From Auricularia sp. M13 (taxonomy: Eukaryota > Basidiomycota > Agaricomycetes > Auriculariales > Auriculariaceae), in contig CM073197.1 in the NCBI GenBank assembly GCA_037042915.1, positions 2,418,001 through 2,482,000 of the forward strand: 64,000 nt of DNA. The letters run 5' to 3'. Below, in pieces: positions 34,644 through 46,116 of the stretch. Numbering within the stretch: position 1 is the stretch's first letter; the number at the start of each line of letters is the position of its first letter. The notes under the pieces are model-generated. The model saw only the letters and a list, made by a program, of their open reading frames with translations. It was not told where the DNA came from and made no database searches. The position numbers and the translations under genes were made by a program.

Positions 34644-35058
34644 ATGGTCGTCCTCCGTACCCTCGTCTCCGCGGCAGTTAGCGCTTCGTTGGTGGCGGCA
34701 GGGGTGTAAGTTCAGGGAGACAGACGAGAACGAGCGTATAGTATACTGACTCGAGGGCAGGTCGGAACGTGCCCAGGGGACACTGTCCCATTCTACCGCG
34801 TGGTCAGCCCTTGGTCGGGCATCGGCGCGGACGAGCACTTCTACACGACAAGGGCGACGCTTCGGCCCCGCAATACTACCCCGAGGAGGACTGATGTAAG
34901 GTGTTTACGAACTAGACGCAGAGCTCGATCTAGTGCCGCTGTACCGGCTGTACACGCCCAAGTGGGTGTACGCCCACTGGTACACCACGAGCGCCGTGGA
35001 GCGCTTTGTGTGGGCGGACTGTGCGCCTGTTATCGCGATTTGTCCCATCCCAGAGTGA
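34644..35058 (+). CDS. Small secreted DUF5648-like protein
   Basis: Predicted secreted protein. Signal peptide MVVLRTLVSAAVSASLVAAG, intron with GTAAGT donor, then CPGDTVPFYRVVSPWSGIGA and DEHFYTTRA. A second short intron (about 34897-34918) restores the frame of ELDLVPLYRLYTPKWVYAHW and YTTSAVERF. The paired pattern PFYRVVSP...EHFYTT and PLYRLYTP...HWYTT matches the repeats of DUF5648, common in basidiomycete secretomes. The stop may be at 35058 (CPIPE), or an extra intron (GTGAGG donor) may carry it to about 35132 (NGRLESASG). Molecular function unknown. Confidence 0.55.
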
Positions 35059-35297
35059 GGTATGCTGTGGTAATGACGATACAACGCCTTTGCGACTCCA
35101 GGAACGGGAGGTTGGAATCGGCGTCTGGATAAAGTTTGAGCATGAATGCTGTGGCTGGCATGGATGATCGCAACGGAGGCAGCTGAGGCGAGACCCAGAG
35201 GCGAATATGTGAATTGGAAATGAGGCGTGGAGTGAAGAGGTGACTGCTGAGGTTGAAACCGCGACGGGAGCCTTGGCTTCTGCCACGCCCGTCAGTC

Positions 35298-36992
35298 ATG
35301 CACGCGGCGCTCACACTCGACGAGGTCGTCGAGCACATCGTCTCGTATCTTCCGGCCAGGGACGTCCTCGCCGTCTCGCGCGTCTGCCGCGACTGGTACA
35401 TTGTGGCCTGTCCCATATATTGGCAGGACAAAGTCGTCTCCATCGACCGCTTACTCACGCTGCTGCCTCAGGGCGTCGTCACTCAGCACAAGCCTATCGT
35501 GCGTTGCATGACCCAAAGGGCTGCTCTAACCCGCTCACACGCTCTGTAGTCGTTCCGCGCAGGCACTGGGCCCAACGCCTTCGCTCGCATCGTCGACGCC
35601 GCGCCCAAGATTCGTAATCTGCTGCTACGCTACTGGCCACCCATCGACCACCGCGTCTTTGACACCCTCACTGAGCACACCCACTATGCATTTCTCAACC
35701 CCGGTCTGCGCAAGGTCGACTGGCGGGTTTCCGCCCAGTCGCACATCCGGATGCTCGTTTCCGTGCTTAGTCCGAGCGTTCAGGTCATCAGCATTTCGTT
35801 TCCCAACATGGAGTCGACGCTGGACCTCGTCAAGATGTTCGACGCCATCCGCACGCGCTCTCCCAACACCCGCTCGCTCAATATATCCATTCTGTATCCC
35901 AGCCATCTCTTTATGGAAGCCTTCGTGCAATGCATACGCGCGCTCGATCTGCGTCAGGCCATATTGCAATTCAACATATCTTCGTCCTCGGCGCTCCGCG
36001 TCCTCGCGGCGCTTCCCCATCTCGAGTGGCTCGACTGTGAGTGTCACTCTGACCTTGGCGCGTGGCAGCCATCCTCCGCCCATGTCTTTCCCGCCCTGCG
36101 GCGCTTACGACTGAACGGCTACACCCCGGCCTTTATGTCTATACTGGAGTCTATCTCACGGCCGTATCTGCTTGAGTCGCTGAACGTAAACATTGGAGAT
36201 GGACTTGAATGGGCTGTCGGCGCGACGTTGGATCTCCTGAACGGCGCCGCACCTCATTTGCGAACGCTCGTCCTTCGCTGCCACACATCGGTGCTCAAGT
36301 CGCGCCCGCCGCCAGATAAGAATCTCATTGGCACCGTCCCTCCCGGCCTACTGCATTTGCCTAGGCTAGAGTACGTGCACATCGTGTATCCGTACGCGCT
36401 GCACTGGGACGACGCCGACCTGACGCGCCTCGCGAGCGCGCTTCCGCACTTACGCACGCTCAAGCTGAATGCCTACCCGGCGCTGCCGCCCCGGGAGCCA
36501 CACAGCACGCTCGCGTGTCTGGACGCCTTCGCCGCGTCCTGCCCGCGGCTCTTCGAGCTCGAGCTCTTCCTGCTCGTCACCCCGCCGCCGCCCGCACCCG
36601 CGCGCGCGCCGCACCCGACGCTGCGCTTCCTGGACCTGGGCAAGTCACCGCTCTCGCCGGCGACACCGGCGGAGCGCGTCGGCGCGCACCTCGCGCGCGC
36701 GTTCCCGGGCCTCGACGAGCTGCGGTCGGCCGAGACGGACGTGAGCGACGTCGGGCTGCTGTGGGAGACGCCCGACGTCGCGCGCGCGAGGAGCGCCGCC
36801 TGGGACGTCGTGCGCGCGACGTACACCGCGGAGCGCGCCGTGCTGACCCAGTCCGAGCGCGCGCCGCTGCGCAGGCCGCCGCCGCCGCCGCTTACCCCGT
36901 CGCCGTCGGCCAGCGGCTACCACAACGGCCCGATGTTCACCGCCGGCACGCTCATGCACTTGGACTCCGTGCCCGCTTGGCCATTTGCGTGA
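35298..36992 (+). CDS. F-box protein with leucine-rich region
   Basis: Likely substrate receptor of an SCF ubiquitin ligase. The F-box is at the start: LTLDEVVEHIVSYLPARDVL and AVSRVCRDWYIVACPIYWQD. A single intron (about 35506-35549) joins to a long exon with loose LRR-type repeats: KIRNLLLRYWPP, HLEWLDCECHS, ALRRLRLNGYTP, HLRTLVLRC, RLEYVHIVYP, HLRTLKLNAYP, RLFELELFL and TLRFLDLGKSP. The C-terminal 130 residues are Pro/Ala/Arg-rich. Such F-box proteins are highly expanded in Agaricomycetes; the substrate cannot be guessed. Confidence 0.8.
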
Positions 36993-37589
36993 CGCTTCAA
37001 GCTGCGTGCCGCCTGTGCATTGTGCATGTCTCCACATCATGATCTAGGCTCCGCCTTGCTCCGTTGCTTGCTATCGAGCTTTCTGCTGCATCGCTCACTC
37101 GTTCGTTCACTCACTCCCGCATGGACTGCTAGGAATATCAGGTCATCTAATGTGTAGTTGATCAGTATGTATGACGTCTAGACCCTCACTCACACTGGTG
37201 CATTTCCGATGAAATATCAGATTCGATGCATATACTGTATTACTGGGATGTCTGTGGGGCTGGGTCGGTGCTGGCGGTGGCGACGTTCGTTTCGGATGCC
37301 TAATAGTCTGCCAGTGTCACGGGGAATGCTGGCGTTTCTCAGCGCATATTCTAGGCTTGGCCCAGAGCTACAGTCTTCTCCGCACCTGCGGTGCAGTGAG
37401 AATCGATTCCTAAGGAGCTTGCGGTAGCGTTGTAGCTTAAGAGAGGACTTCAATTGATGTTGGCATTAAGCATCTGGATCGTGACTTTGGAGTCGAGAAT
37501 GAACGTTACACAATATTTCAACAGGGAGTGCTCCTTCGCCGATCGGTTACAGTGTCCGAGATGAATGGCATAGCATTCGCAGGGTGTCG
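36993..37589. other. Convergent intergenic region, no gene
   Basis: 597 nt between the F-box gene and FMO1. No open frame with a recognisable product; AT content is higher than in the coding neighbours. Confidence 0.55.
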
Positions 37590-40037
37590 CTACTTCAGGT
37601 AAGGCTCTCCATACAGATTCTCCTCCATGGCTTTGATCTCTGAATAGGAATTAAGTATCGCCCGCGAGTAACAAAAGTCGCAACTCACGCAACGCAAGAT
37701 GGGTGGAGTGGAAGCGGCACAGTTGCAGGTTACCTGCAAACCCGAGGTTACTTTCGGAGACCGAGGCGGCGTTCATCGAGCAGGACGCACCCATCATAAC
37801 GTAGAGCCCCGGATGGCCGCTCCCCCGCCAGACGCTGTTGATCTCGCCCTCCTTGTCGATGCCCCAGACCGGCTTCATCTTCTCTACGACCTTGTCGCCA
37901 AAGAGGGGCTGGATGGCCTGCTTGAAGTCGCCGAACCCGGTGGCGTAGATAATCAAGTCCGCCTCCACGGTGCGCCCGTCGGCAAACTTGACGCCGTGCT
38001 CGGTGAACGTCTCGATCGGCGGGCCGGAGACGAGCTTGATGGCGCCGGACGCCACGAGCGCGGACGTTCCGACGTCTGTATGTACAGTATGCTGCCTGGT
38101 GAGTGTAGAGTTCGTTGCAGGTTGCGCGGCGCACCGAGGTAGTAGCCACCGCCGCGCTTATACGCGCTCAAGTAGAACCCCGCCCCGTCTGGGCCTTCGT
38201 TGCACTTGAATCCGACTTTCTCGAGCGCCTGGATCAATTCCCTGGAAATAGTGGAGTTAGCTGTCTACTGGTTACCCCGCACAAGCGCATATATATATAT
38301 AATTACACACATGTCGGCGGCCTTGATATCCTTCGTCTTCCTTTGGTAGATGAGCGAGAGCACATGCAGTGGATAACTCGACATGATGCGGTCAGCGCGG
38401 TCGACCGGCGGGCCACCCTCGACCCAAAGGTCTGAAACACAGAAAACACAGATTGTATGCTAGGAAATATGTGCGCGTTGTGTGCTATACTGACCCTTGT
38501 GAGCGATTGGGAAGCCGCGGTCGGTGCTCATGACGTATGTCGAGGAACGCTGGTAGAGCGTCACATCCACGCCGTGCGAGTGCAGATCTGCCGCAACATC
38601 GTGGCCTGCAACAGAGACTATGAGACTCTGGAAAAGGTTCTGCAGCCACGCGAGCGCACCGGAAGTGCAGGCGCCAATGACGAGGGCCTTCTTGCCGATA
38701 TACTCGCGACCTGACCTGAAGGACGTGGAGTGAATCGCGATGCCCTTGAAGATGTCCTGCATCGCGCTCGCATTAGCTACACCTGAGTTCCCGACATATG
38801 CAGCCTGCACACCTGTCCAGGAATTGTCGGGATGTTGGGAACGCCACCCGCAAGCCCGATGGCGACGACGACATGGCGCGGCCGCAGCACGCGCTCCTTG
38901 TCATTCCGGTTGACCTTCACGGTCCATTGTTTCGCGCTATCGTCCCACTCAGTGTGCGTGACCGTCGACTGCGTCCAGACATTCAGGTCCAGGGACCTGG
39001 CGTAGGATTCCAGCCAATCCGCGAGCTAGCAGCAGGTTACCATGGTCCAGCATTACGGGGCACTGCACTGCACCTTCGGGGCAGGCGTCCAGACAGGCCA
39101 GCCCGCGGGGAACCTGTGGGTCAGGTTAGACGTCAGCGCGTTCCTTACTCCGGAAGGGACGCACGGGATGTACGGGAGATGGTCATACCCTGCACGCAGG
39201 GGCATGTAAACATTTCGTAGGCGGGCGTGTGAATGAAACTCGAGGCTTACACACGGGATCGTGAAGACAGAGCGACTCGTAGCGTCCGCGCCACTGGTCA
39301 CCGACGCGCGCGTTTCGTTCAACGATGAGCGACGGGATGCCGTAGTACTTGAGCCTGGCCGCGACGTCGAGGCCACTTTGCCCCGCGCCGATGATGAGCA
39401 CCGCGGGATCGCGGTCGGCGAACTCGAGCTCGGCCTCGCGCTTCGCGGTCCACGTGCCCGAGAAATGCGTCGCGTCGCGCAGCGGGCCCGTTGCAGGAGG
39501 ATGCCCCTGCAGTCCCTCGAGGTTGGTGAACACCGTGTGCGCGCGCCAGGTGCCGTCCTCAGCGTTCGGGACGAGGCGCGCGATGCCGGACGCAATGCCG
39601 ACGTCCGTGAGGAACGTGAAGAACACCTGGATCCAGGCGAGGTCTGCGTAGGGCTTGAGCAGCGCAGGCTCCTCCCCGATCTCAGTCGAGAGTTTCACGT
39701 CGTGAACATTGGATGCCGCGAGACGATCGACAAGGAACTCCCTGATTCGGTCCTTGCCGTGGAATGTGCGCATTTCCTGATGGTGCAAATTTATGTAAGC
39801 ATTTGTCGTACACTCCCGTCGAAACCAAAGACTTGCCCAGGTCAGAGCCAGGAAGTCGCGCCAGAATCCGTCCTCGACAAAATTAGCGAGGAGACCGTCG
39901 ATATCGGCCGCTGTGGCAGCTTGGGCGAAGCTGCTCAGCCATTCAGTGGCTACGGCCTTTGCATCGACCGTGTCCAGCTCGGATTTGACACCCAACACGT
40001 CGAGGGTGGGCAAGATAACCTTGCTAGGTGTAGACAT
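37590..40037 (-). CDS. Flavin-containing monooxygenase (FMO1), NTF2-like N-terminus
   Basis: FAD/NADPH monooxygenase that oxidises a soft nucleophile or a ketone; substrate unknown. Start MSTPSKVILPTLDVLGVKSE. Residues about 25-130 look like an NTF2/SnoaL fold (AATEWLSSFAQAATAAD-type text; LLANFVEDGFWRDFLALTW; TFHGKDRIREFLVDRL). The FAD Rossmann motif is AVLIIGAGQSGLDVAARL, with ERNARVGDQWRGRYESLCLH. The FMO signature is FKGIAIHSTSF. The NADPH site is spread over ALVIGACTSG, an intron, GHDVAADLHSHGVDVTLYQR. The ATG motif is LIIYATGFGDFKQA. The end is KAMEENLYGEPYLK. About ten introns; all exons are intact. A near-identical inverted copy (FMO2) lies at 49352-51828. Confidence 0.88.
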
Positions 40038-40389
40038 ATAGAGACGTGCGAGGGAGTCGCTGAGAGTGGGATCACTAGTCAGCACTGGTCAGCTTTCCGG
40101 AGCCTTAATACCAGAGATTCTGAGTGGTCACATGGACTCATTGGCGATGGAAAAGAGGGATGTGCAGGTCTCCGACGCGGGAGAAATATTAGTTAGCACT
40201 ATTCAGCCTTAGTCAGAACGCCCAAGAGCCGACAGGGGCGGCTTGACCTTGGTAGAACAGTCCTCGATGTGGATTTCGCCCAAACAGTCGCCAAACGCGG
40301 GGCCACTAGTCAGCAATAGTCAGCCTCAGCAATGAGCCTTCCCGAGAATCAAAATCAGGAACTCTGAGTGTTCGCAGCGGAAGTTATTA
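40038..40389 (-). promoter_or_regulatory. FMO1 upstream region with three related repeats
   Basis: Three diverged copies of a roughly 20-nt motif on the plus strand: ACTAGTCAGCACTGGTCAGC (40074-40093), TAGTTAGCACTATTCAGC (40190-40207) and ACTAGTCAGCAATAGTCAGC (40305-40324). Copies one and three are also followed by similar text ending CTCTGAGTG-like. The corresponding FMO2 upstream region (49221-49351) has only one clear equivalent (CTGACTAGTGGCCCCGC at 49278). Regulatory meaning is inference. Confidence 0.45.
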
Positions 40390-40640
40390 TTAAGGAGTGT
40401 GTCCCCGTGCCCATTCGCCGTCAGCTGAGCCTGCGGGCTCTGCCATAGCGATGCACTGTTTCGCCAAAGACTTTGGACTCGGAGACGACGCTGAAATGCA
40501 GACGACGAAACGCAGCGTAGATTGACAGCGCATTATCCTTGCCACTCTGACCACTAAACTGCTCTCAGAGATAGATAGCGGATTGTTGTCAAATAGTATG
40601 GCACCTTGAGGGCGCATTTACGACCGCCTTCAATTGCTGC
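40390..40640 (-). pseudogene. Decayed NAT9-type acetyltransferase fragment
   Basis: Minus-strand remnant of the 3' part of the NAT9 gene at 48365-49220. Shared text includes GGCAAGGATAATGCGC, TTTCGTCGTCTGCATTTC-type and TTTGGCGAAACAG-type segments and GGCGAATGGG. The corresponding protein phrases are KDNA, FRRLHF, VFGE and the TANGHGDT region. Frame shifts and substitutions break the frame, and the N-terminal half is not recognisable. It lies head-first upstream of FMO1 in the same order as intact NAT9 and FMO2. Confidence 0.75.
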
Positions 40641-41805
40641 CTGACGAAGGAAATCCCGGCGGCACAGACGTTCCGGATTCAACGGCGCAACAAGTTCATC
40701 GGATGATGCAAGGTAGGTTTTCTCTCATACCTGACATAAAACATCCTGCTGACCGATTGAGATACGAGCTTGCGATGAAATGCGTTCTCACTCAGTACTG
40801 AGAGTAAATTCTCTGAAGTGGAAAGCGCATGCCGCTCCGGCCGAGCTCGGAGTCGTCAGGAGCGCGGTTTGCACATTCCCCTCGTCGCGTGATGGAGGCT
40901 TACTACGCTAAAACTGTGCTAAACTGCAGCGAAGTGGCGCTGAAACCGGAGAAAGTGTTTGCAGACGCTCAGGGGCTGAGGGAGAATGCTTTCCACGATC
41001 ATTGCAGCCCTTGAGGCAAGGCTTACTTGGGAGTCGCAATCACTGACAGATACGAGACACCCCACACTGCTCTTGAACCTCTCGTAGATGAACGGCTCAG
41101 CGCAACGCTTTCCAGAAGGCCTGATCATCCAGGCTACGCGGAGAACGCAACGGCGCGCGTGCAAAGGGATCAGGAGGCGAGTAGGAGTTCTCATTTACTG
41201 CCCGAAACCGCCTGTACCACATTAAAACTAATAAATACGGTGGAATGTAAGAAGCAGGTCGAGGTTCACGGTCAAGAACCGAGCGGTCGGAGTTGCAATG
41301 TCGAATGTCTGCACGTGATGTCAGACGTGTCTATCCCTTTGGAGTTCTAGGTCAGTGCTGGACGTGGAAGAGCGTCAAAAACATTGCAATGAGTGATAGA
41401 AGGCGCGAATTGCTCTCTAAATAAGCGAAATGGGCTTGCAAACTGCCCTCAGGCTGGATTCGCTCTTCGCGCGGGATCTGATCCTCTCGCGGGATCTTCC
41501 GGGCGCGTGCTCAGCTCTCTCCCCGATCTCCCTATGTCATTCGAGCATCTACATAGGCCAGTCTGCCCCTGGCCCTTGCCTGGCCCTGGACTTAGGAATG
41601 CAACCGCAGGGCTCGTGGCCTGTAGTAACTGAGCACGTCAATCACTGCCAGTTTGTTTGCTGCGGCCGCGAACCGGTGGGCAGGTTCTCGCCGTCACAGA
41701 TCATGTGGGGATGACAGCGCGCGCTTGGTATTGGAATGGGAGGATCGGCATTCCAGTCCCACGGTGGTGTCATCCCTCTGCCCTTCTCCTTCTGCCCACT
41801 GCGCC
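40641..41805. other. Intergenic, no gene recognised
   Basis: About 1.16 kb upstream of the MFS permease. Open frames up to 107 codons occur, without motif or splice support. It may include eroded remains of the duplicated segment. Confidence 0.45.
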
Positions 41806-44321
41806 ATGTCCGACGTCGACGTCGACAAGAAGGAGGCCGCCGGCGACGTACACCAGGAGGTCGTTGCACCCAAGACTCGCGTCATTGCGCATAACGAAGA
41901 CGAGATCAAGTCCGTGCCTGTCTACTGGCTGTCCAAGATGCTGACGCGCTCCCCAGGCATGGTGATCTCGCGCTCAAGTACCTTGGTGACCAGCGCGTTG
42001 CGGTGTCCGAGGAAGAGGTGAGCAGGCTGAGGTCCCGCGCTGTGTCGGGCTGCGCAGCTAACAGCGTCGCAGAGCAAGCGCATTCTGCGCAAGACGGACA
42101 AGAACGTGTTGATACTGTGAGGGCACTCCGTGCAATGGTTTTCGGTGGTTCTGATGCCCAGTAGTCTGGTCTGGCTGTACTTTCTCCAAATTCTGGTACG
42201 CTGCTCCGCCGGTTAAAATATTCCGGAATTCATGTTGTTTCGAATATAGGACAAGGTGCGGTCGCTGTCGGTGGAACTGACGACTTGACCTGAACATGGA
42301 CACAGACTGTCATTGGTGCGCGTGCTTGTGATCTGCTCTCTGCCTGTTGAAACTAATTGGTATCGTCAGGCTCAAGTACGGCGTTCGGGCTCCGGGAAGA
42401 CGCAAACTTGAAGGGGAATGACTATGCCAACATGACCGCCATCGGTCCGCAGTCTTCTATCCCAGTCCCTGTGGATCTGACCTCCTCGCAGGCTACTATG
42501 GTCAACTCGCCGCCCTTGCTTTCACCACGACGCTGATCGTCAAGGTTCCCATTCGGCTTTATGCAACACTTATCGTATTCTGTTGGGGGTAGGACTATCA
42601 CCTCTGTCACGATCTCTTGGCGTATTGACTGCTTGCGTAGAGTATCCCTGCTGGGAATGGCATTAAGCCACAACTATGCCGGTCTTGCCGCTACACGATT
42701 CCTCCTAGGCTTCTTCGAAGCCTCATGCTTGCCACTATTCACAGGTGCGTTCATACAGCTGCAATATTGCTGGCTTTCTATGCCTCATGCTACATACAGT
42801 CGTCGTCACCAACTTTTACCGAAGAAGTGAACAGCCAATGCGTGTGGCAGCATTCTACGGGTAGGCATATCGCGCGTGGGGGATGCTTTCTCTCATATTT
42901 CTGCGCAGTACGAACGGTCTGGCAACCATCTTCAGCTCCATCTTGTGCTGGGCACTTGCGCATGCCCCGGAAACAACACTTCACAGCTACCAGATCATCT
43001 TCCTTACGACCTGTATGTTCTGGGCCCTCGCCAGTCGAATGTCGCTCTGAATCTTCCGCAGCGCTCATGACTATCCTCACCGCACCCATCATCTAGTTCG
43101 TATTTCAAGTTCTGTGTGTGCTGTTAAACTCACTATCAACAGCTTGAAGCTCGACAACAATGTTGCAGTAGCACGCTTCCTGACCCCGGATGAGCGTCTG
43201 AAGGCTGTCGAGCGTCTGCGGTCGAACAACAGTGGCACTGGCGCGACAGAGTTCAAGTGGAATCAGATCTGGGAGACTCTTCTGGACCCCAAGACGTATG
43301 CGTGGCTCGCCATGTCCTTCTTCATCAATGCAGGCGCTAGTGTACGTCGTGTGCCGCGATCGCCACCCTCTGTATTGCGTTCTGAACCCGCATCGCAGGT
43401 GACCAGCACGTTTGGTCCTATCCTGCTCGGGTCCTTTGGATTCGATCCCTACAGTATGTTGCAGCATTTCCCCAGCTCATGAATGAATGCTGCTAAACAC
43501 CGTATGCCCCAGCATTGACGCTGCTCAACATGCCGTTCGGCGCGCTGCAGGTCATCATCATCGCGTGCGCGTCGTGGGCCGCGTACCGCTTCTCGTCCAA
43601 GTCTATCCCCATGATCGCCATCACGGTGCCCACAATCGCCGGGCTCGCGATCCTGTACGCCAATGGACGCGGGGTGGAGGACCGACCGGCGAATCTCGCG
43701 GCGTACTACCTCCTCGCGTTCCTCTTCGCGGGCAACCCGCTCATCCTCGCGTGGCTCGGCGCTAACACCGCTGGTAAGTGGAGCTTCTGGGCTAAGACGC
43801 AAAGCTCACTGGATGGGATGGCAAGGATCGACGAAGAAGGCGCTCAATATGACCGGCTTCCAGGTCATGCTCTCCGTCGGCAACATCGTCTCGCCGCACA
43901 TGTTCCTCGCGCACGACGCACCTTTTTACTACCCCGCGCTGCGCGGTATCCTGGGCTTCTTTGTCGGCAACGCCGCATGTGTCGGGTGCGTGCCCTCATG
44001 TTTGCTCGACTCGTGTGCTCGTGCTCACCCGGGAGCGGGATCGCAGCCTGCTCGTGCTGTGGCTCGCGTTCCTCAACAGACGGCACTCGAAATCGCGCGT
44101 GGCGGAGGGCAAGCCCGCGAAGATCAAGGACCTCTCCATGACGCACCGCTTCGGCCGCAAGGTCGACGCGGAGGCTGCACCAGAGGAGGACCAGGAGGGC
44201 CTCGGCGAGAAGGCCTTCCTGGATTTAACAGATCTCCAGAACAAGTGCGTCGCGGAGCCAACCTTTCCGCTCGATACGCTTGCTTACGGTCGTTCACAGC
44301 GAATTCGTGTTCGTTTACTAG
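41806..44321 (+). CDS. MFS transporter, allantoate permease (Dal5/ACS) family
   Basis: Plasma-membrane symporter of the anion:cation symporter family (allantoate, nicotinate, pantothenate and similar carboxylates); 12 transmembrane helices expected. The cytosolic N-terminus MSDVDVDKKEAAGDVHQEVV leads to SKRILRKTDKNVLIL, then tiny exons: LVWLYFLQIL, DK, TVIG, SSTAFGLREDANLKGNDYAN. Helix-rich parts follow: SLLGMALSHNYAGLAATRFL and LGFFEASCLPLF, FYRRSEQPMRVAAFYG, TNGLATIFSSILCWALAHAP. The second half has NSLKLDNNVAVARFLTPDER, TYAWLAMSFFINAGASV, LTLLNMPFGALQVIIIAC and ALNMTGFQVMLSVGNIVSPH. The end reads DLTDLQN, a final intron, then EFVFVY and the stop at 44321. About twelve introns. Substrate not determinable. 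Confidence 0.85.
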
Positions 44322-44552
44322 CTCGAGCCGAAATGAAAGTAGTGCACTGCATATCTACATAGTATCTGTTGTCACGAATCTGCATGTCCACATTGAATAA
44401 TCAGATTGCAATAACCCTCATCTCTTTCGGCCAATAGCCCACTTCTGCTAGAGTATGTTCGGCTTCTGAGGGCATTTAGGTTCACGCGAGCACTGCGAGA
44501 GCGGACCAAAACGCCAGTGTTTTACAACGCATAGGACTAGGTTCTACGCTCG

Positions 44553-45673
44553 TCATAAACCGTTAATCCATATCACAACCCCCAGCGCGAAGACCAGCAC
44601 GGCGATGTCGTCGAGTACTAGGCTGAGCAAGTTGTAGTATCTTGCGCCGTTTACTATCAACGACGGCAGCGGCGGAGGTAGGTGCGGCAGCGCGAAGGAG
44701 ACAAGGGTGGGCAGTGATACGGGAGTCTGTCATGCTTTTTGTCAGGACGCTTTTCTGAAATATCGAGGTGTACGAACGTTATCGTCAAGTATACGGAAGG
44801 CATGCTGTCCGATGAGTAGTGCAAGGAAGGTCCAGAAGAACATCTGCACACAGATACATGTTAATCTTTGACAACCTGGAGAGCAAGAGATACGCACAGC
44901 CGGTAACATCGTAACTTCGCGGTCATCGCGCCTTTGATTGAGGTCACCCCACGCGCGCGCACGCTGCTCCCAGCTCCCACTGTGCAGCCGCTGCCAGTAC
45001 ACTGCAAGAAGGACAAGCACGAGAATGCCAATGGGACGCAATAGCCCAAGCAGCCGTTGCGAAAATGTTCGTGGCCGCTGCTGCTGTTGGGGCATTTGCG
45101 CTTCCTGCGGCATCTGAGGCAGGCCCTGCGGCATGCCCTGCGGGAACAGCGCAGCTAGAGGGTTGTCGCCGAGCCCGCCACCGCCCGCGCCGCCCCCTGC
45201 AGCCCCGGCGAGGAGTTGTTCGAATAAGGGCGGGAGCTGCATGCCCTGCGGCAGGCCGCTTGCGAAATCTTCGAATTGCGGCGGCGGCGCGGAGCCGGCC
45301 AAGGCGGCCAGCGAGCTCGTAGGAGGCATAGATGCTGAGCGCGAGTAACCTGCGCTCGAGGCGGGCGGGGCGTGGAGGTGGGCCGGCGACGCGGATTCTG
45401 CACGCGACGGCCGGCGCTGGGGCGTGGATGGCGGCACCGGCGTCGACGCCCCAGAGTCTTCGCCAAGAAAATTAGTGAGCGACGGCGCCAACGGACGGTC
45501 TGCAGCAGCAGTGAGTCGCGTGTCGCTGGCTCTACAACGGGAAACTGACCATGGCGGAGGTACGTGGTGTCCTCGCCGCCGCGCGCAGAAGTCGTCAGCT
45601 TCGCGAGTCTGTCGGTGCCGCGGTTCAGCAGCGCCTCGCGCCGTGCCTTTGCTCGCTCTGCTGCAGAGGACAT
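44553..45673 (-). CDS. GET complex subunit Get2-like membrane protein
   Basis: Probable ER receptor subunit for tail-anchored proteins. The N-terminus MSSAAERAKARREALLNRGT followed by DRLAKLT fits the basic Get3-binding motif of Get2/CAML-type proteins. Next is a disordered Ser/Pro/Gln-rich stretch of about 150 residues (with GLPQGMQLPPLFEQLLAG). Three transmembrane segments follow: LLRPIGILVLVLLAVYW, then after an intron MFFWTFLALLIGQHAF, and in the last exon YYNLLSLVLDDIAVLVF with ALGVVIWINGL at the stop (44553). The last exon begins TPVSLPTLVSFALPHLPPPL. Four exons. Confidence rests on the N-terminal motif plus topology; sequence similarity in this family is low. Confidence 0.7.
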
Positions 45674-46016
45674 GCTTTTTCGTCTCAGAGTCGTAAAACG
45701 TGGAACGCGGATAGACACGCGTGGAAACTCAAGGTTCGGAGTTACCGGCCCTCCTCGGACGCGTCATCGTCCAGTGCCTGTGCGTTCAGTTATGTCTGGC
45801 CTCCTTTAATTGCACTGATATCCACTGCAACAATTAGGTATTTAATGAGGTATTGCTGTGGCTAAAAATCAGGTTCACGCGGGTCCCAGATGGGTATCGG
45901 TATCCATTTGTAAAGACCATACGCGTGTCTTCCAAAGACTAACTCGAAGTCACTGAGAAATAGCCCCAATATGTCACTGCTAGAGGTGACTCGGCGACAT
46001 AAAAGCGCAAAAGCGA
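45674..46016. other. Intergenic, no gene
   Basis: 343 nt between the GET2-like start and the tRNA. The GET2-like promoter should lie here; no distinct element was recognised. Confidence 0.5.
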
Positions 46017-46116
46017 TGGGAAATGTGAGACTCGAACTCACGGCCTTAGGATTACAAGTCCGGTGGACTCTCATGTGATATGAGACCTACGCGCTAACCA
46101 ACTGCGCTAATTTCCC
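46017..46116 (-). tRNA. tRNA-Met (CAT, elongator) with a 26-nt intron
   Basis: Minus strand: acceptor GGGAAAT pairs with ATTTCCC (7/7), discriminator A. D-arm GCGC-AGTTGGTTA-GCGC, T-arm GTGAG-TTCGAGT-CTCAC. The anticodon loop reads CTCATA then A after removal of an intron at the canonical position one base 3' of the anticodon (46053-46078). The intron contains CATGAGA, which can pair with TCTCATA of the anticodon arm, the usual pre-tRNA geometry. The anticodon stem TAGGT/TCCTA has the T-T last pair that elongator tRNA-Met often shows. Reading the loop as CTTGTAA (Thr) would leave the stem unpaired. Confidence 0.9.

Noticed and set aside
46017-46116. Reading the tRNA as tRNA-Thr(TGT) without intron
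   Set aside because: The stem around CTTGTAA does not pair, while the Met reading with a canonical intron pairs in all arms.
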